NCBI GenBank assembly: GCA_021613375.1
Contig: CM038728.1
Coordinates: 32,680,907 to 32,744,906, forward strand
Direction of reading: 5' to 3'
From: Megaleporinus macrocephalus
Taxonomy: Eukaryota > Chordata > Actinopteri > Characiformes > Anostomidae
Length of the DNA stretch: 64,000 nt
Made by a program: the position numbers and the translations under genes. Below the pieces are notes generated by a model, which was given only the letters and a program-made list of their open reading frames with translations, did not search any database and was not told the origin of the DNA. How positions within the stretch are numbered: position 1 is the first letter of the stretch; every line of letters starts with the position of its first letter. Shown one piece after another: positions 46,041-56,255 of this stretch.

Positions 46041-46530
46041 TCACTAACTGACCACTTTATTAGAAACACTTGTACTAACAATAACTGGCCCCTTTATTAG
46101 AAACACCTACCTTGTACTTCCATTAATTGGCCACTTTATTAGAAACACCAACTTTGTAGTTTATCTGTTTCTCTGTATACTTTGTTACGCTGTTGTTTAA
46201 TAGTCAGGACCCACACGGGATGTGGTGGTGGTGTGTTAATGTGTGTTGTGCTGTTGTGAGTGGATCAGACACAGCAGTACTGCTGCTGCTGCAGTGTTTA
46301 AATACCTCAGTGTCACTGCTGGACTGTGAATCGTCCACCAACCAAAACTATCCAGACAGCAGTGTCCTGTGGGCGGCGCCCTGTGTCCTCTGATGAGGGA
46401 CTAGAGCAGAATGTGCAGCAGCAGATGAGCTACTGTCTCTGACTTTACATCTACAAGGTGGACCAGCAAGTAGTAGGAGTGTCTAATAGAGTGGACAGTG
46501 AGTGGACACAGTGGTTAAACACTGATATAT
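46041..46530 (-). mobile_element. E1 element, copy B (inverted), with Tc1-terminus-like units
   Basis: Starts with three copies of CCACTTTATTAGAAACACC text (the reverse of the minisatellite unit at 8.1, 51.8 and 55.4 kb), then TAGTCAGGACCCACACGGGA, GTGAGTGGATCAGACACAGC, GACTTTACATCTACAAGGTG and ATAGAGTGGACAGTGAGTGG. Orientation is opposite to copies A and C. It shows the minisatellite unit in its probable original setting, at the edge of a DNA element. Confidence 0.75.
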
Positions 46531-46553
46531 ATATATATATATATGTTTTCTAG
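46531..46553. repeat. (AT)n microsatellite
   Basis: Short AT run at the border of the E1 copy. Confidence 0.9.
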
Positions 46554-47290
46554 ATATTTTTGTGGTCACTGTTCACTGTGTACTGGAGACCAGTGACTTT
46601 CTTTGTCATATCATTCAGACCATCCATCAGAATGAACTGCAGAGGCAGCAGAGCTTCATAAATATTTCAGGTGGTGAAACTGGCGGCTTCTGCAGAAGCT
46701 TCCTGGTTATGTGTGAGGATTCCCTCCATAGCCAGGCCGTGATTCACTCCACTGTTAAAGACAGCCTGAAATCTAACCTGACCTTGTTAGTTAGTGTCTC
46801 TCATCTTATTAAATGGCTCATATAATAAAAACGACTACATCTCTCAAGCTCTTTTCCACAGAGTGGAGCTGCCGAGTGCTGAAGCATGTAAGATAACCTG
46901 TCCTCTGTTGCATGACTAACTACAAACTTCCAAACTGCCCTGGTGCACCAAGCCAGCTCCATAAAGACATGGTTTCAGGAGTGAAGTGGTGTGAAGGAAC
47001 ACCAGCTGCCTACATAGAACCCTGAACTCAACCCCACTGAGTACCACTGGGATGAACTGTAATGTCAATGGTGGGCCAAGTCTTCTCATACAACATCAGT
47101 GTGTCTGACCTTATACGTGATGTCCTCCCAGAACAGTGTATGCTGGTATAGTCTCAAAATGGGGTCCAACTCTCATGTTTGTAGATGTCCAGCAAGCTCA
47201 TATAGGTGTGATGGTCACTTATCACAAGGCTAAATGTTGTGGTGCTGGTCACATTACACTTGTACTGGTGATCAGGTTTGTTGTGTTTTG
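46554..47290 (+). pseudogene. Decayed Tc1-like transposase, C-terminal part
   Basis: From about 46940 the plus strand reads, through several stops, like the end of a Tc1-family transposase: GCACCAAGCCAGCTCCATAA, then CCCTGAACTCAACCCCACTG and TACCACTGGGATGAACTGTA, equivalent to the LNPIEHLWDEL block that carries the third catalytic residue. TCTTCTCATACAACATCAGT follows as in intact relatives. The part from 46554 to 46940 is too diverged to place. Confidence 0.65.
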
Positions 47291-47340
47291 AACATGTTGT
47301 TACACTTTAAAAATTAAAACATTGGGCCAACAGAATATCA

Positions 47341-47391
<51 letters not shown>
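47341..47391. repeat. (AT)n microsatellite
   Basis: About 25 AT dinucleotides at the left end of the Tc1 element, as expected for insertion at TA. Confidence 0.95.
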
Positions 47392-47394
<3 letters not shown>

Positions 47395-47396
<2 letters not shown>

Positions 47397-48745
47397 CTTA
47401 GGTGCATGTCCTCTGTAAGAGACATAATCACAATGTATGAGTTACTGCTGCAAATAAGTATTTGAACACCTGTGAAAATCAATGTTAATATTTGGTACAG
47501 TAGCCTTTGTTTGCAATTACAGAGGTCAAATGTTTCATGTAGTTGTTCACCAGGTCTGCACTGCAGCAGGGGTTTTAGCCCATTCCTCCACACAGATCTT
47601 CTCCAGATCAGCCAGGTTTCTAGGCTGTCACTGAGAAACAGAGTTTGAGCTTCCTTCAAAGATTTTCTATAGGGTTTAGGTCTGCAGACTGGCTAGGCCA
47701 CCCAAAACCTTGATATGCTTCTTAAGGAGCCGCTCCTTGGTTCTCCTGGATGTGTGCTTTGAGTCATTGTCATGAAAGACCCAGACATGACCCATCTTCA
47801 GTGCTCTAACTGAGGGAAGGAGGTTGTTCCCCAAAATCTCGCAATACATGGCCCCGGTCCTCCTCTCCTTAATATAGTGCAGTTGTCCCATGTGCAGAAA
47901 AGCACCCCCAAAGCATGATGCTTCCACCCCCATGCTTTACAGTAGAGATGGTACTCATCATTCTTCCTCCTCCAAACATGGCGAGTGGAATTAAGACCAA
48001 AATGTTCCATCTGACCACAGAACTTTCTCCCATGACTTCCATGGGACCATCCAAATGGTCATGGGCAAACTTGACGTGTGCTGATTAAAGCAGGGGAACC
48101 TTTCGTGCCATGCATGACTTTAAACTATGACGTCCTAGTGTATTACCCACAGTAACCTTGGAAACAGTGGTGCCAGCTCTCTTCAGGTCATTGAGCAGCT
48201 CCTCTCGTGTAGTTCTGGGCTGATTCCTTACCTTTCTTAGAATCATTGATACGCCACAAGGTGAGATCTTGCATTGAGCCCAAGTCCGAGAGAGACTGAC
48301 AGTCATGTTTAGCTTCTTCCGTTTTCTAATAATAATTGCTTGGCAATTGCCCCGTAGCCCTTTCCAGCCTTGTGGAGGTCTACAAATTTGTCTCTGGTGT
48401 CTTTGGACAGCTCTTTGGTCTTAGCCATGTTAGTAGTTGGAGTCTTATTGATTGTGTGGGGTGGACAGGTGTCTTTATGCAGCTAACAACCTCAAACAGG
48501 TGCTTCTAATTTAGAATAATAAGTGGAGGTGGACTTTTTAGAGGTGGACTCTTTGAGGGCCAGAATTGTTGCTGATTGGCAGGTGTTCAAATACTTATTT
48601 GCAGCAGTAACACACAAATAAATTATTAAAAAATCATACATTGTGATTTCCGGATTTCACCTAAGATGAAAATTTCAGACCCCTCCATAATTTCTAAGTG
48701 GGAGAACTTGCAAAGAGTGTTCAAAAACTTATTTTCCTCACTGTA
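47395..48745 (-). mobile_element. Tc1-like transposon, near full length but inactive
   Basis: Inverted termini are visible: CAAATAAGTATTTGAACACC near 47453 pairs with GGTGTTCAAATACTTATTTG near 48583, and ATAATCACAATGTATGAG with ATACATTGTGATTT. (AT)n lies on both outer sides, in line with the TA target choice of the family. The transposase reading frame runs on the minus strand between them. Length about 1.35 kb, a little short of the usual 1.6 kb. Confidence 0.85.
47480..48428 (-). pseudogene. Tc1-like transposase, frameshifted
   Basis: Starts at an ATG (48428-48426) reading [16 protein letters not shown], a typical Tc1-family N-terminus with the paired DNA-binding fold. Later blocks lie in different frames: [36 protein letters not shown] (catalytic core) and [18 protein letters not shown] (second catalytic Asp with the DNDxKH signature). 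The C-terminal third is heavily decayed. At least three frameshifts separate the blocks, so no working enzyme can be made from it as it stands. Confidence 0.88.
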
Positions 48746-49588
48746 TATATAAAACATATATATATATATATATGTTACAGCAGTGCAGATATAAACATTG
48801 GCTAACGGGATAATATAATATATAAATAACTGGAGTTATTTTTTAGAGTATTCTGGTGACCATATGCTAGATTTGCTGGTCAACAGCTGGTCAACCGGCT
48901 TCACCAGCACCAGGCCGGCACTAACCAGTGTAAACCAGCTTGGATGAACTTCTTGCTGGTCTAAGCTGATTTTCTTCAGCAGGGTTGTAGCTCCAGTGGA
49001 AACCCACCCTGTCTTGGTTGATCGACTGCGTAAGTGGGGAAAAACTTTGCACGCTGGATGTTTTTGCTGATCTTGGTTTAATGGAGCAATGCTACCCGCT
49101 TGCCTAGCCTGATAGCTGTTGCTAATTTAGGCGTTAGACATCAGGGATTCCGGCGAACGTTATTTCTGGGTATGCGCTCCTGTGAAGTCTCGGGGGGACG
49201 GGAGCTCCACCAGCTCAGCAGTTTACAGTGCAAGTGAGAATTTCAGTCACTTCTCTAACTCACACGAGACTGGAAATTCAACAGCGCAGCACTTTCAGAC
49301 GTGTCATTAATGTATGATGGCTGTCTCTGTTGGTGTGAACTCCACTGCGTTGTTCATTAATCTCCAGGCCTCATTACCGCTGACCGACTGCAGCTTTGCT
49401 TATTCAGGTTAAACCAGATCAGAAATCTTGTTCTTACACTGAATGTTTGACAAAACCTGTGATTTATTTGCTCATACTGGTCTGACTGGTGTGACGCGAC
49501 ACGAGTGCTTATGCTACACATGATGTAGAAGCCAGAACCTGTATAGTGCACTATATAGGAAGTGGGTGTGCTTTGAGATTCATGCAAT
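48746..49588. other. Non-coding with a small dispersed repeat
   Basis: After a short (AT)n, 48870-48990 contains GCTGGTCAACAGCTGGTCAA and CTTGCTGGTCTAAGCTGATT, a common fish interspersed repeat. The remainder is unique. Confidence 0.45.
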
Positions 49589-50058
49589 CCAATGCAAACC
49601 AACCAACACTCAGTAGTAGCAATAGTAACCAATCAGCACTTAATAGCTGTAATGTTAATTAATCAGTGCTCAGTAGCAGTAATGCTAATCAATCAGCACT
49701 CAGTAGCAGTAATGCTAACCAATCAGTACTCAGTAGCAGTAATGTTAACCAATCAGCACTTAGTAGCAGTAATATTAACTAAACAGTATTAAGTAGCAGT
49801 AATGTTAATTAATCAGGGCTCAGTAGCAGTAATGCTAACCAATCAGCACTCAGGAGCCGGGATGGTAATTAATCAGTACTTTGTAGCAGTGATGCTAACT
49901 AATCAGCACTAAATAGCAGTAATGCTAACCAATCAGCTCTCAGGAGCAGGGATGGTAATTAATCAGTACTTTGTAGCAGTGATGCAAACTAATCAGCACT
50001 AAATAGCAGTAATGCTAAAAAATCAGCCCTCAGTAGCAGCAATGCTAACCAATCAGTA
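49589..50058. repeat. 30-bp CCAAT-containing minisatellite, block 1
   Basis: About 15 units of 30 bp based on AGCAGTAATGCTAACCAATC plus AGCACTCAGT. Six units keep CCAATCA, the core of an NF-Y (CCAAT-box) site; others have drifted to TTAATCA. Confidence 0.92.
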
Positions 50059-50440
50059 TTCGCTCATTGAGAGTTCGTTCGGTGCTTGCTCGCTTTGCTC
50101 CTTTGGCTTTGGCTCTGCGTTGGTTCTGCGTTTGCTCGCTCGGCTATCGCTTGCTGTTCGTTCAAGGCTCATTCGGTGTTCATTCGGTGCTCCCTCGCTT
50201 GCTGTTCGTTCGGTGCTAGTTTGGCGCTCTCTTCACTTGGCGTTCGCTTGATGCTTGTTCGTGGGGGGGTGCCCTTTTTTTGTGGTAAATTTTTTTAATG
50301 ATCAATTTTGAAAGTATGCTATCTAGAACTGAAAAGACTGATTTATCTTAATGATATAGGTTTGTCTTCCCAACAGAAAAGGGTGCATTATTAAGTGTCT
50401 TCTAGTGCAACCCTACTAGCCAGTGTCCCAAAAGGTGCCC
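50059..50440. mobile_element. Insertion splitting the CCAAT array
   Basis: Left part (to about 50255) is made of TTCGTTCGGTGCTCGC-like text of unknown origin. From about 50261 GGGGGGGTGCCCTTTTTTTG faces CAAAAGGTGCCCCTCC near 50430, imperfect inverted ends of a possible small TIR element. The same 30-bp repeat resumes at once on the far side. Confidence 0.45.
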
Positions 50441-51200
50441 CTCCATCTGTAGCAGTAATGCTAACCACTCAACACTCAGTAGCAGAAATGCTAACCAGTC
50501 AGCACTAAGTAGCAGTGATGGTAACCAATCAGCGCTCAGTAGCAGTAATGCTAACCAATCAGCACTAAGTGCCAGTGATGGTAACCAATCAGCGCTCAGT
50601 AGCAGTGATGGTAACCAATCAGCACTCAGTAGCAATGATGGTTACCAATCAGCACTCAGTAGCAGTAATGCTAACCAATCAACACTCAGTAGCACTAATG
50701 CTAACCAATCAACACTCAGTAGCACTAATGCTAACCAATCAACACTCAGTAGCAGTAACGCTAACCACTCCGAAGCAGTAATGCTAACCACTCAGCACTC
50801 AGTAACAGTTATGCTAACCTGTCAGCACACAGTAGCAGTAATGCTAACCAATCAGCACTAAGTGCCAGTGATGGTAACCAATCAGCGCTCAGTAGCAGTG
50901 ATGGTAACCAATCAGCACTCAGTAGCAATGATGGTAACCAATCAGCACTCAGTAGCAGTAATGCTAACCAATCAACACTCAGTAGCAGTAATGCTAACCA
51001 ATCAACACTCAGTAGCAGTAACGCTAACCACTCCGAAGCAGTAATGCTAACCACTCAGCACTCAGTAACAGTTATGCTAACCTGTCAGCACACAGTAGCA
51101 GTAATGCTAACCAATCAGCACTAAGTACCAGTGATGGTAACTAATCAGCGCTCAGTACCAGTGATGGTAACCAATCAGCGCTCAGTAGCAGTAGCACTCA
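50441..51200. repeat. 30-bp CCAAT-containing minisatellite, block 2, with higher-order copies
   Basis: About 25 units; I count 16 CCAATCA motifs, several within AACCAATCAGCGCTC. A block of 9-10 units, beginning AGCACTAAGT then GCCAGTGATGG, starts at 50561, 50854 and 51117 (spacings 293 and 263, which differ by exactly one unit). It includes a shortened unit with CACTCCGAAGCAG. Frames of the MLTNQHSVA type on the plus strand and LLSADWLPS on the minus strand are by-products of a 30-bp period. Confidence 0.93.
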
Positions 51201-51774
51201 AGTGCAATGAAAAAGAAAATGTGTTTTGAATTTAGATTGTTTTTAATTTCTTCATCACTTTTTAACTCACGGTGTTAATAAGGCTCCGTAGGAAAAGCTG
51301 TTAGCGTGTCCTCAGTTGTGCTGCAGTGAGTTAGCAGCTTGTTGAAGGCTGTGTGAGTGGACATGTGGCTCGGTCAGCCTGGAGCAGCGGGACTGAACAT
51401 CTGCTGATACACAGAGACATGTGGACGTACACGTGTGTGTGTGTGTGTGTATTTGTACAATTTTGAGTTCAGGTTTACCCACAACTGCAAACCAGAGAAA
51501 CACAGATCTGCTCTACATGACCAAAAAAAATATTTCTGAATATATAATTTAGGTTCTGAAGTCAAAGGCAGACTTTGGATTCCTTATTAGGTAACATTAC
51601 TCTACATATAAATGCATGTATATGAAACTTGTTGATATGAAGTAGTCCAAGTGGCTCAATTTGTAATTGCACATGGACACATACATAAATAATACATATA
51701 TATTATATTATAACTGCACAGACATCTCCAAAATAGTAACTCTACAGAGAAGAACAAAAACATACTTCATACAA
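51201..51774. other. Non-coding, short (GT)n
   Basis: Unique sequence with (GT)n at 51434-51451. No gene. Confidence 0.35.
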
Positions 51775-52275
51775 TGTAGGTATTTCCAATAAAATGGCCA
51801 GTAAGTGGAAGCGCAAGGTAGGTGTTTCAAATAAAGTGGCCAGTTAGTGGAAGAACAGGGTAGGTGTTTCTAATAAAGTGGCCAGTTAATGGAAATACAA
51901 GTTAGGCGTTGAAAATAAAAGCCCACTTAGTGGGAGTACAAGGTAGGTGTTTCTAACAAAGTGGCCAGTTAGTGGAAGCACAAGGTAGGTGTTTCTACTA
52001 AAGTGGCCAGTAAGTAAAAGCACAAGGTCGGTGTTTCTACTAAAGAGGCCAGTTAGTGGAATCACAAGGTAGGTGTTTCTACTAAAGTGACCAGTAAGTA
52101 AAAGCACAAGGTCGATGATTCTACTAAAGTGGCCAGTTAGTGGAAGCACAAGGTAGGTGTTTCTAATAAAGTGGCCAGTTAGTGGAAGCACAAGATAGGT
52201 GTTTCAAATAAGGTGGCCAGTTAGTGGAAGCACAAGATAGGTGTTTCTAATAAAGTGGCCAGTTCGTGGAAAAAG
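51775..52275. repeat. ~43-bp minisatellite of Tc1-terminus-like units, second array
   Basis: About 12 units of AGGTGTTTCTAATAAAGTGG then CCAGTTAGTGGAAGCACAA. Same unit and orientation as the arrays at 8.1 and 55.4 kb. Confidence 0.9.
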
Positions 52276-53129
52276 CAGCATTACTAAGCATCTAGTTTGG
52301 ATGGCAGCCATCTGCCTGCATGTATGTAGGAAGCATGTTCTGTATGTGTGGGCAGATGGTTGGCGACCCCCTGAGATCGAGTGGGTGATTCAGTGTGTGT
52401 TTGTGTGTGATGAATCACTCCAAATGAAGCTTTATGTTCGTCCTGGGGCGTCATTTTTCATGCACTCTGCAGTTTCAGTAACATTAGAATGATAAATGCA
52501 GACCTGTTTCTTGCTATACGCAGTACAGGCAGCTGCTTCCAGCCCCAAACAAATGTAGATGTAGATGATTATATTTAACCTCACAGCTTAACTTAGACAT
52601 TTATAAAATATAAAAAAGAATAAACTATTATTTATAAATATTTTTTATTTTTCAGCAGCCATACTGGTTATTAGTGCCAGCTTGTGATAAAACATTGTCA
52701 AATGGCACCATCTTCTGGCTACTTTTGGTACTGCACAAGAACAGTATATGGTCTGTAGGAAAACAAATGTCTGTAATTTAATTAGGTGTTTTAATTGTTA
52801 TGTTTAAGTCACATGCTCTGGGTGGGTAATTTGCCCCTTTTTGGTATGTATCTTGTTCAATTATAGCAACTGAGATTAATATATTATATATAAAATATTT
52901 CCTTACATATATTAATTTACTTCTTGTGAATTCTTATATAAAAGCAAATATTATGAACTGATAAATCTGAGCTGTGTTTAAAGGCATTGTGAAGTATGTG
53001 ATCACCACCTCACCAAAATCAAACTTTGCGTTACTGCACCAAGTCTCATATATAGTCATATAAAGTATTATAAAAACGTTATAGTCAAACAGGGATCATA
53101 TACAGGGATCTCTGTGATTTTGCGTGTAA
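52276..53129. other. Non-coding, AT-rich on the right
   Basis: Unique sequence; no gene recognised. Confidence 0.3.
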
Positions 53130-53965
53130 CATGATTGTTGGTCTAATTTGTGGATTTCTATATATGCTGACCTCTGAGATATTTACTCCCAGTATCTCTG
53201 GAGTAACTCAGAATGGAGCAGTAAAGAAAAACATCCAGTGAGCAGCCGTTTTTGCTGACCTTGTCGATTAGAGAGAGGTCAGTGGAGAATGGCTAGACTG
53301 GTTCCAGCTGCCAGAGAAGCTACAGTAACTCATAAACACTCTGTATGGTTGTGGTACAGGAAAGCAACTCAGAACACGTCCAACCTTGAGCTACAACTAG
53401 TTCTGCTGGCTGAGAACAGAAAAATCCGGCTGCAGTGGACATAGGCTCTCCAGAACTGGACAGCTGAAAAATGAAGAACTCAGACGGTAACGTCAGAATT
53501 TGGGGCTGACTCCATGAACCCAGTCTATCTTGTGTGAGCAGCCCAGGCTGGTGGAGGTGGTGTAATGGAGAGTTTTCCCAGCATTACTTTAATGATCAAC
53601 AGACTATTTGAATATTGTTGATGACTAAGTCCCTTCATGGCCACGTTGACCATCTCCTAACAGCTACTTCCAGCAAGTTTAAGCAAAAGTCCTTTGAAAC
53701 TGGTTTTAAGAACATGACAATGAGTTCATTGGTCTTCAGTGGGCTCTACAGTCACCTCTACAGTCAGCATGAAGCTGTTCCTGAAAATCCCTACAGGAAT
53801 TTCATGACACATTGGTTGGAGATGTTGGAGTGCTGGTTAAAAGTTCACCTAACAGGCAGAAGCTACATGACTGGGGTAGCAGCCAAGTCTCTTCTAGCCA
53901 CACATTTTCTATTAATGGTGGACATATTAACTCACCTCGCTACCCCAACGACTAACACACTGTAG
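53130..53965 (+). pseudogene. Decayed Tc1-like transposase
   Basis: From 53290 the text GGCTAGACTGGTTCCAGCTG, AACACTCTGTATGGTTGTGG, GTCCAACCTTGAG, CCGGCTGCAGTGGACATAGG and GTCAGAATTTGGGG follows a widespread fish Tc1-like element (helix-turn-helix region then catalytic core). From 53610 the 116-codon frame keeps HGHVDHLL and TGFKNMTMSS, the decayed equivalents of the DHVHPFM and WFHEHDNEF blocks. Catalytic residues are mostly lost and stops are frequent. Termini of this element type end in CTAATAAAGTGGCC, the same text as the arrays at 51.8 and 55.4 kb on either side. Confidence 0.75.
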
Positions 53966-53995
53966 CACAACCATCACTGCTGTGTGTGGGTTAAG

Positions 53996-54703
53996 TACGG
54001 TGGCCGAGAAGACCCAACACGCTGCAAATTCACAAACGCGCTGCAGAACCGTCCACAACACAACAGAAGTGTTTCCGGAGGTAACTTAAAGGACGTGGGA
54101 CCATATACGGTGACGCAAAGTAAACAGAACCACGCGGAGCTGCCGTAACGTCTAATGACAAGTAAGTTTGGCTATATTTACGAACTATCAGACTTACTTC
54201 TCATTAGACGCTAGTGATGGCCAGATCAGATGGCTCCTAAAGCTTTGAAGCTTTTCCTCCAGATAGTTAAAAAAAATTAATTACTCGAAGCTTCATGTGC
54301 ACACAAACCCCCCTTGCTGGCCAAAACCTTTACTGTCAGTTCAACTATTTGCGATGGCCTCTTGCAACGTTGGAAACAAGAATATACATAAACACCATAA
54401 TTTCATTTGTTTATCTGATCTGTGTTTGATTGTGTGGGTCTGTTAAATAAAAAAAAACTGCCAGTCTGATTTCAGTCAGTAAATAAATCCAATAGTATGT
54501 GAGATATTGATGTTAAAACTGTTGCAGTGGTTTTAAGAGATGGGACAGTGATTATGACTGATTATGACTTTTATTAAGAAACAATAAATCACGCCAACAC
54601 TTGAACCACGTCCTGAGCCAGCAAGACCTCAGACGTCATCAGTGTTTCCTGTTTGCAGCATGTTTGTGAATCTGCAACGTGTTGAATCTTCTCGGGCACC
54701 ATA
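53996..54703. mobile_element. Non-autonomous TIR element, ~704 bp, TA target
   Basis: Left end CGGTGGCCGAGAAGACCCAA then CACGCTGCAAATTCACAAAC; right end is its imperfect reverse complement (GTTTGTGAATCTGCAACGTG, then TTGAATCTTCTCGGGCACC). The termini match for about 50 bp and TA is present at both outer edges (53996-53997, 54702-54703). Near the left end GTCTAATGACAAGTAAGT and ACTTACTTCTCATTAGAC form a further hairpin. A hAT-like TAGTGATGGCCAGATCAGAT start at 54211 may mark a nested insertion. Family not recognised. Confidence 0.8.
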
Positions 54704-54927
54704 GCAACTTATCTATGAACAAATGTCTCTCCTACTTCAAGGACAGCACTTCCCAAGAACCTCCTGGCGCATCTGCTTTGTATGACCACGCCCCCTACGC
54801 TTCCTCAGCCATACAGTAGGGAGGAAACTACTATCTGCTGTTTTGTTATAGTTATTTTATCTCTCCCATCATACACTCTCACCCCGATAAAATCACTAAA
54901 CACAGTGGAGAACTGCTTTATGTGTGT

Positions 54928-54928
<1 letters not shown>
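54704..54928. other. Unique non-coding spacer
   Basis: Nothing recognised. Confidence 0.3.
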
Positions 54929-54977
<49 letters not shown>

Positions 54978-54993
54978 TAATAATAATAATAAT
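54929..54993. repeat. (AAT)n microsatellite
   Basis: About 20 AAT/AAC trinucleotides. The poly-Ile frames on both strands come from it. Confidence 0.96.
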
Positions 54994-55364
54994 TGTGTAT
55001 CTGTGGCTGTGCTCTGTGTGTATTGTCTCTGTGTTTGTACTAGAACTGAAATTTTTACTCCTTCTAAGAGTCAGAAGCCTTAAAACCTTGAGCTTTGATC
55101 TCTGAGATGTTACAGCCCCCGGAAGTCCCAGCTGGGCGACTGTGTGTGGCTGTGGTGGGATTTCCTCTGCTCTTATCTCTGATGGGTTCCTGCTGGTGGG
55201 AAGTAAAGCTACTGACATTCACCTCACTCAACCTCAGAATGGCACTGACTGACCACTTTATCAGAAATCCCTTCCTTTCAAGCTCCACCTTGCTGGGGTT
55301 CAGACTGTAGCTCATCTGCTTGTGCTGGTTCTTCCATCACTGGTCAGTTTCTAAGCACAGAGCT
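54994..55364. other. Non-coding; one reversed Tc1-terminus-like unit
   Basis: Unique sequence; TGACCACTTTATCAGAAATC at 55250 is a single unit of the neighbouring array in opposite orientation. Confidence 0.45.
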
Positions 55365-56255
55365 GCTAATAATAAAGTGGCCAGATAATGAATGTACACC
55401 TACAAAGTAGGTGTTTCTAATAAAGTGACCAGTTTGAAGAAGCTCAAAGTTGGCATTTCTAATAAAGTGGCCAACTAATGGAAGCACAAGGTGGCTGTTT
55501 CTAATAAACTGGCTATTAAGTGGACCTACAATGTGGGTTATTTCTAATAAAGTGGCCACTAGGTAGGTGTTTCTAATGAAGGCACCAGATAGTAGAAGCA
55601 CAAGGTGGGTGTTTCTAATAAAGTAGCCAATTAGTAGAAAAACAAAAAGGTGTTTCTAATAAAGTGGCCAGTTAGTGGAAGAACAAATGGGTGTTTCTAA
55701 TAAAGTGGCCAGTTAGTGGAAGAACAAATAGGTGTTTCTAATAAAGTGGCTAGTTAGTGGAAACACAAGGTGGGTGTTTCTAATAAAGTGGCCAGTTAGT
55801 GGAAGAACAAATAGGTGTTTGTAATAAAGTGCCCAGTTAGGTGTTTCTAATAAAGTGGCCAGTTAATGGTAGAACAAATAGGTGTTTCTAATAAAGCAGC
55901 CAGTTGTGGAAACACAACGTAGGTGTTTTCTAATAAAGTGGCCAGTTTTGAAAACATGAGGTGGGTATTTCTAATAAAGTGGCCAATTAGTGGAAGAACA
56001 AATAGGTGTTTCTAATAAAGTGGCCAGTTAGTAAAAGTGCAAGGTAGGTGTTTCTAATAAAGTGGCCAGTTAGTAGAAAAACAAATAGGTGTTTCTAATA
56101 AAGTGGCCAGTTAGTGAAAGTGTAAAGAAGGTGTTTCCAATAAAGTGGCTAGTTAGTGGAACAACAAACAGGTATTTCTAATAAAGTGGCCAGTTAGTGG
56201 AAGCACAAGGGGGTGTTTCTCATAAACTGGCCAGTGACTGGAATAGCAAGGTAGG
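55365..56255. repeat. ~40-bp minisatellite of Tc1-terminus-like units, third array
   Basis: About 22 units of GTGTTTCTAATAAAGTGGCC then AGTTAGTGGAAGAACAAATAG, 36-43 bp long. The core TTTCTAATAAAGTGGCCAG is far better kept than the linker. Confidence 0.92.

Noticed and set aside
46193..46393. 66-codon frame in the E1 copy (also 60766-61020 and 33000-33287)
   Set aside because: The frames are not shared between E1 copies in the same register, so they are not conserved coding sequence.
49592..51054. Several frames encoding MLTNQHSVAVMLTNQ or LLSADWLPS repeats, suggestive of a repeat protein
   Set aside because: A 30-bp period is a multiple of three, so all frames free of stops within one unit stay open. 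Frames break at every indel and appear on both strands.
54782..55218. Frames of 107 and 137 codons with poly-Ile on both strands
   Set aside because: Driven by the (AAT)n microsatellite; no similarity in the non-repetitive ends.
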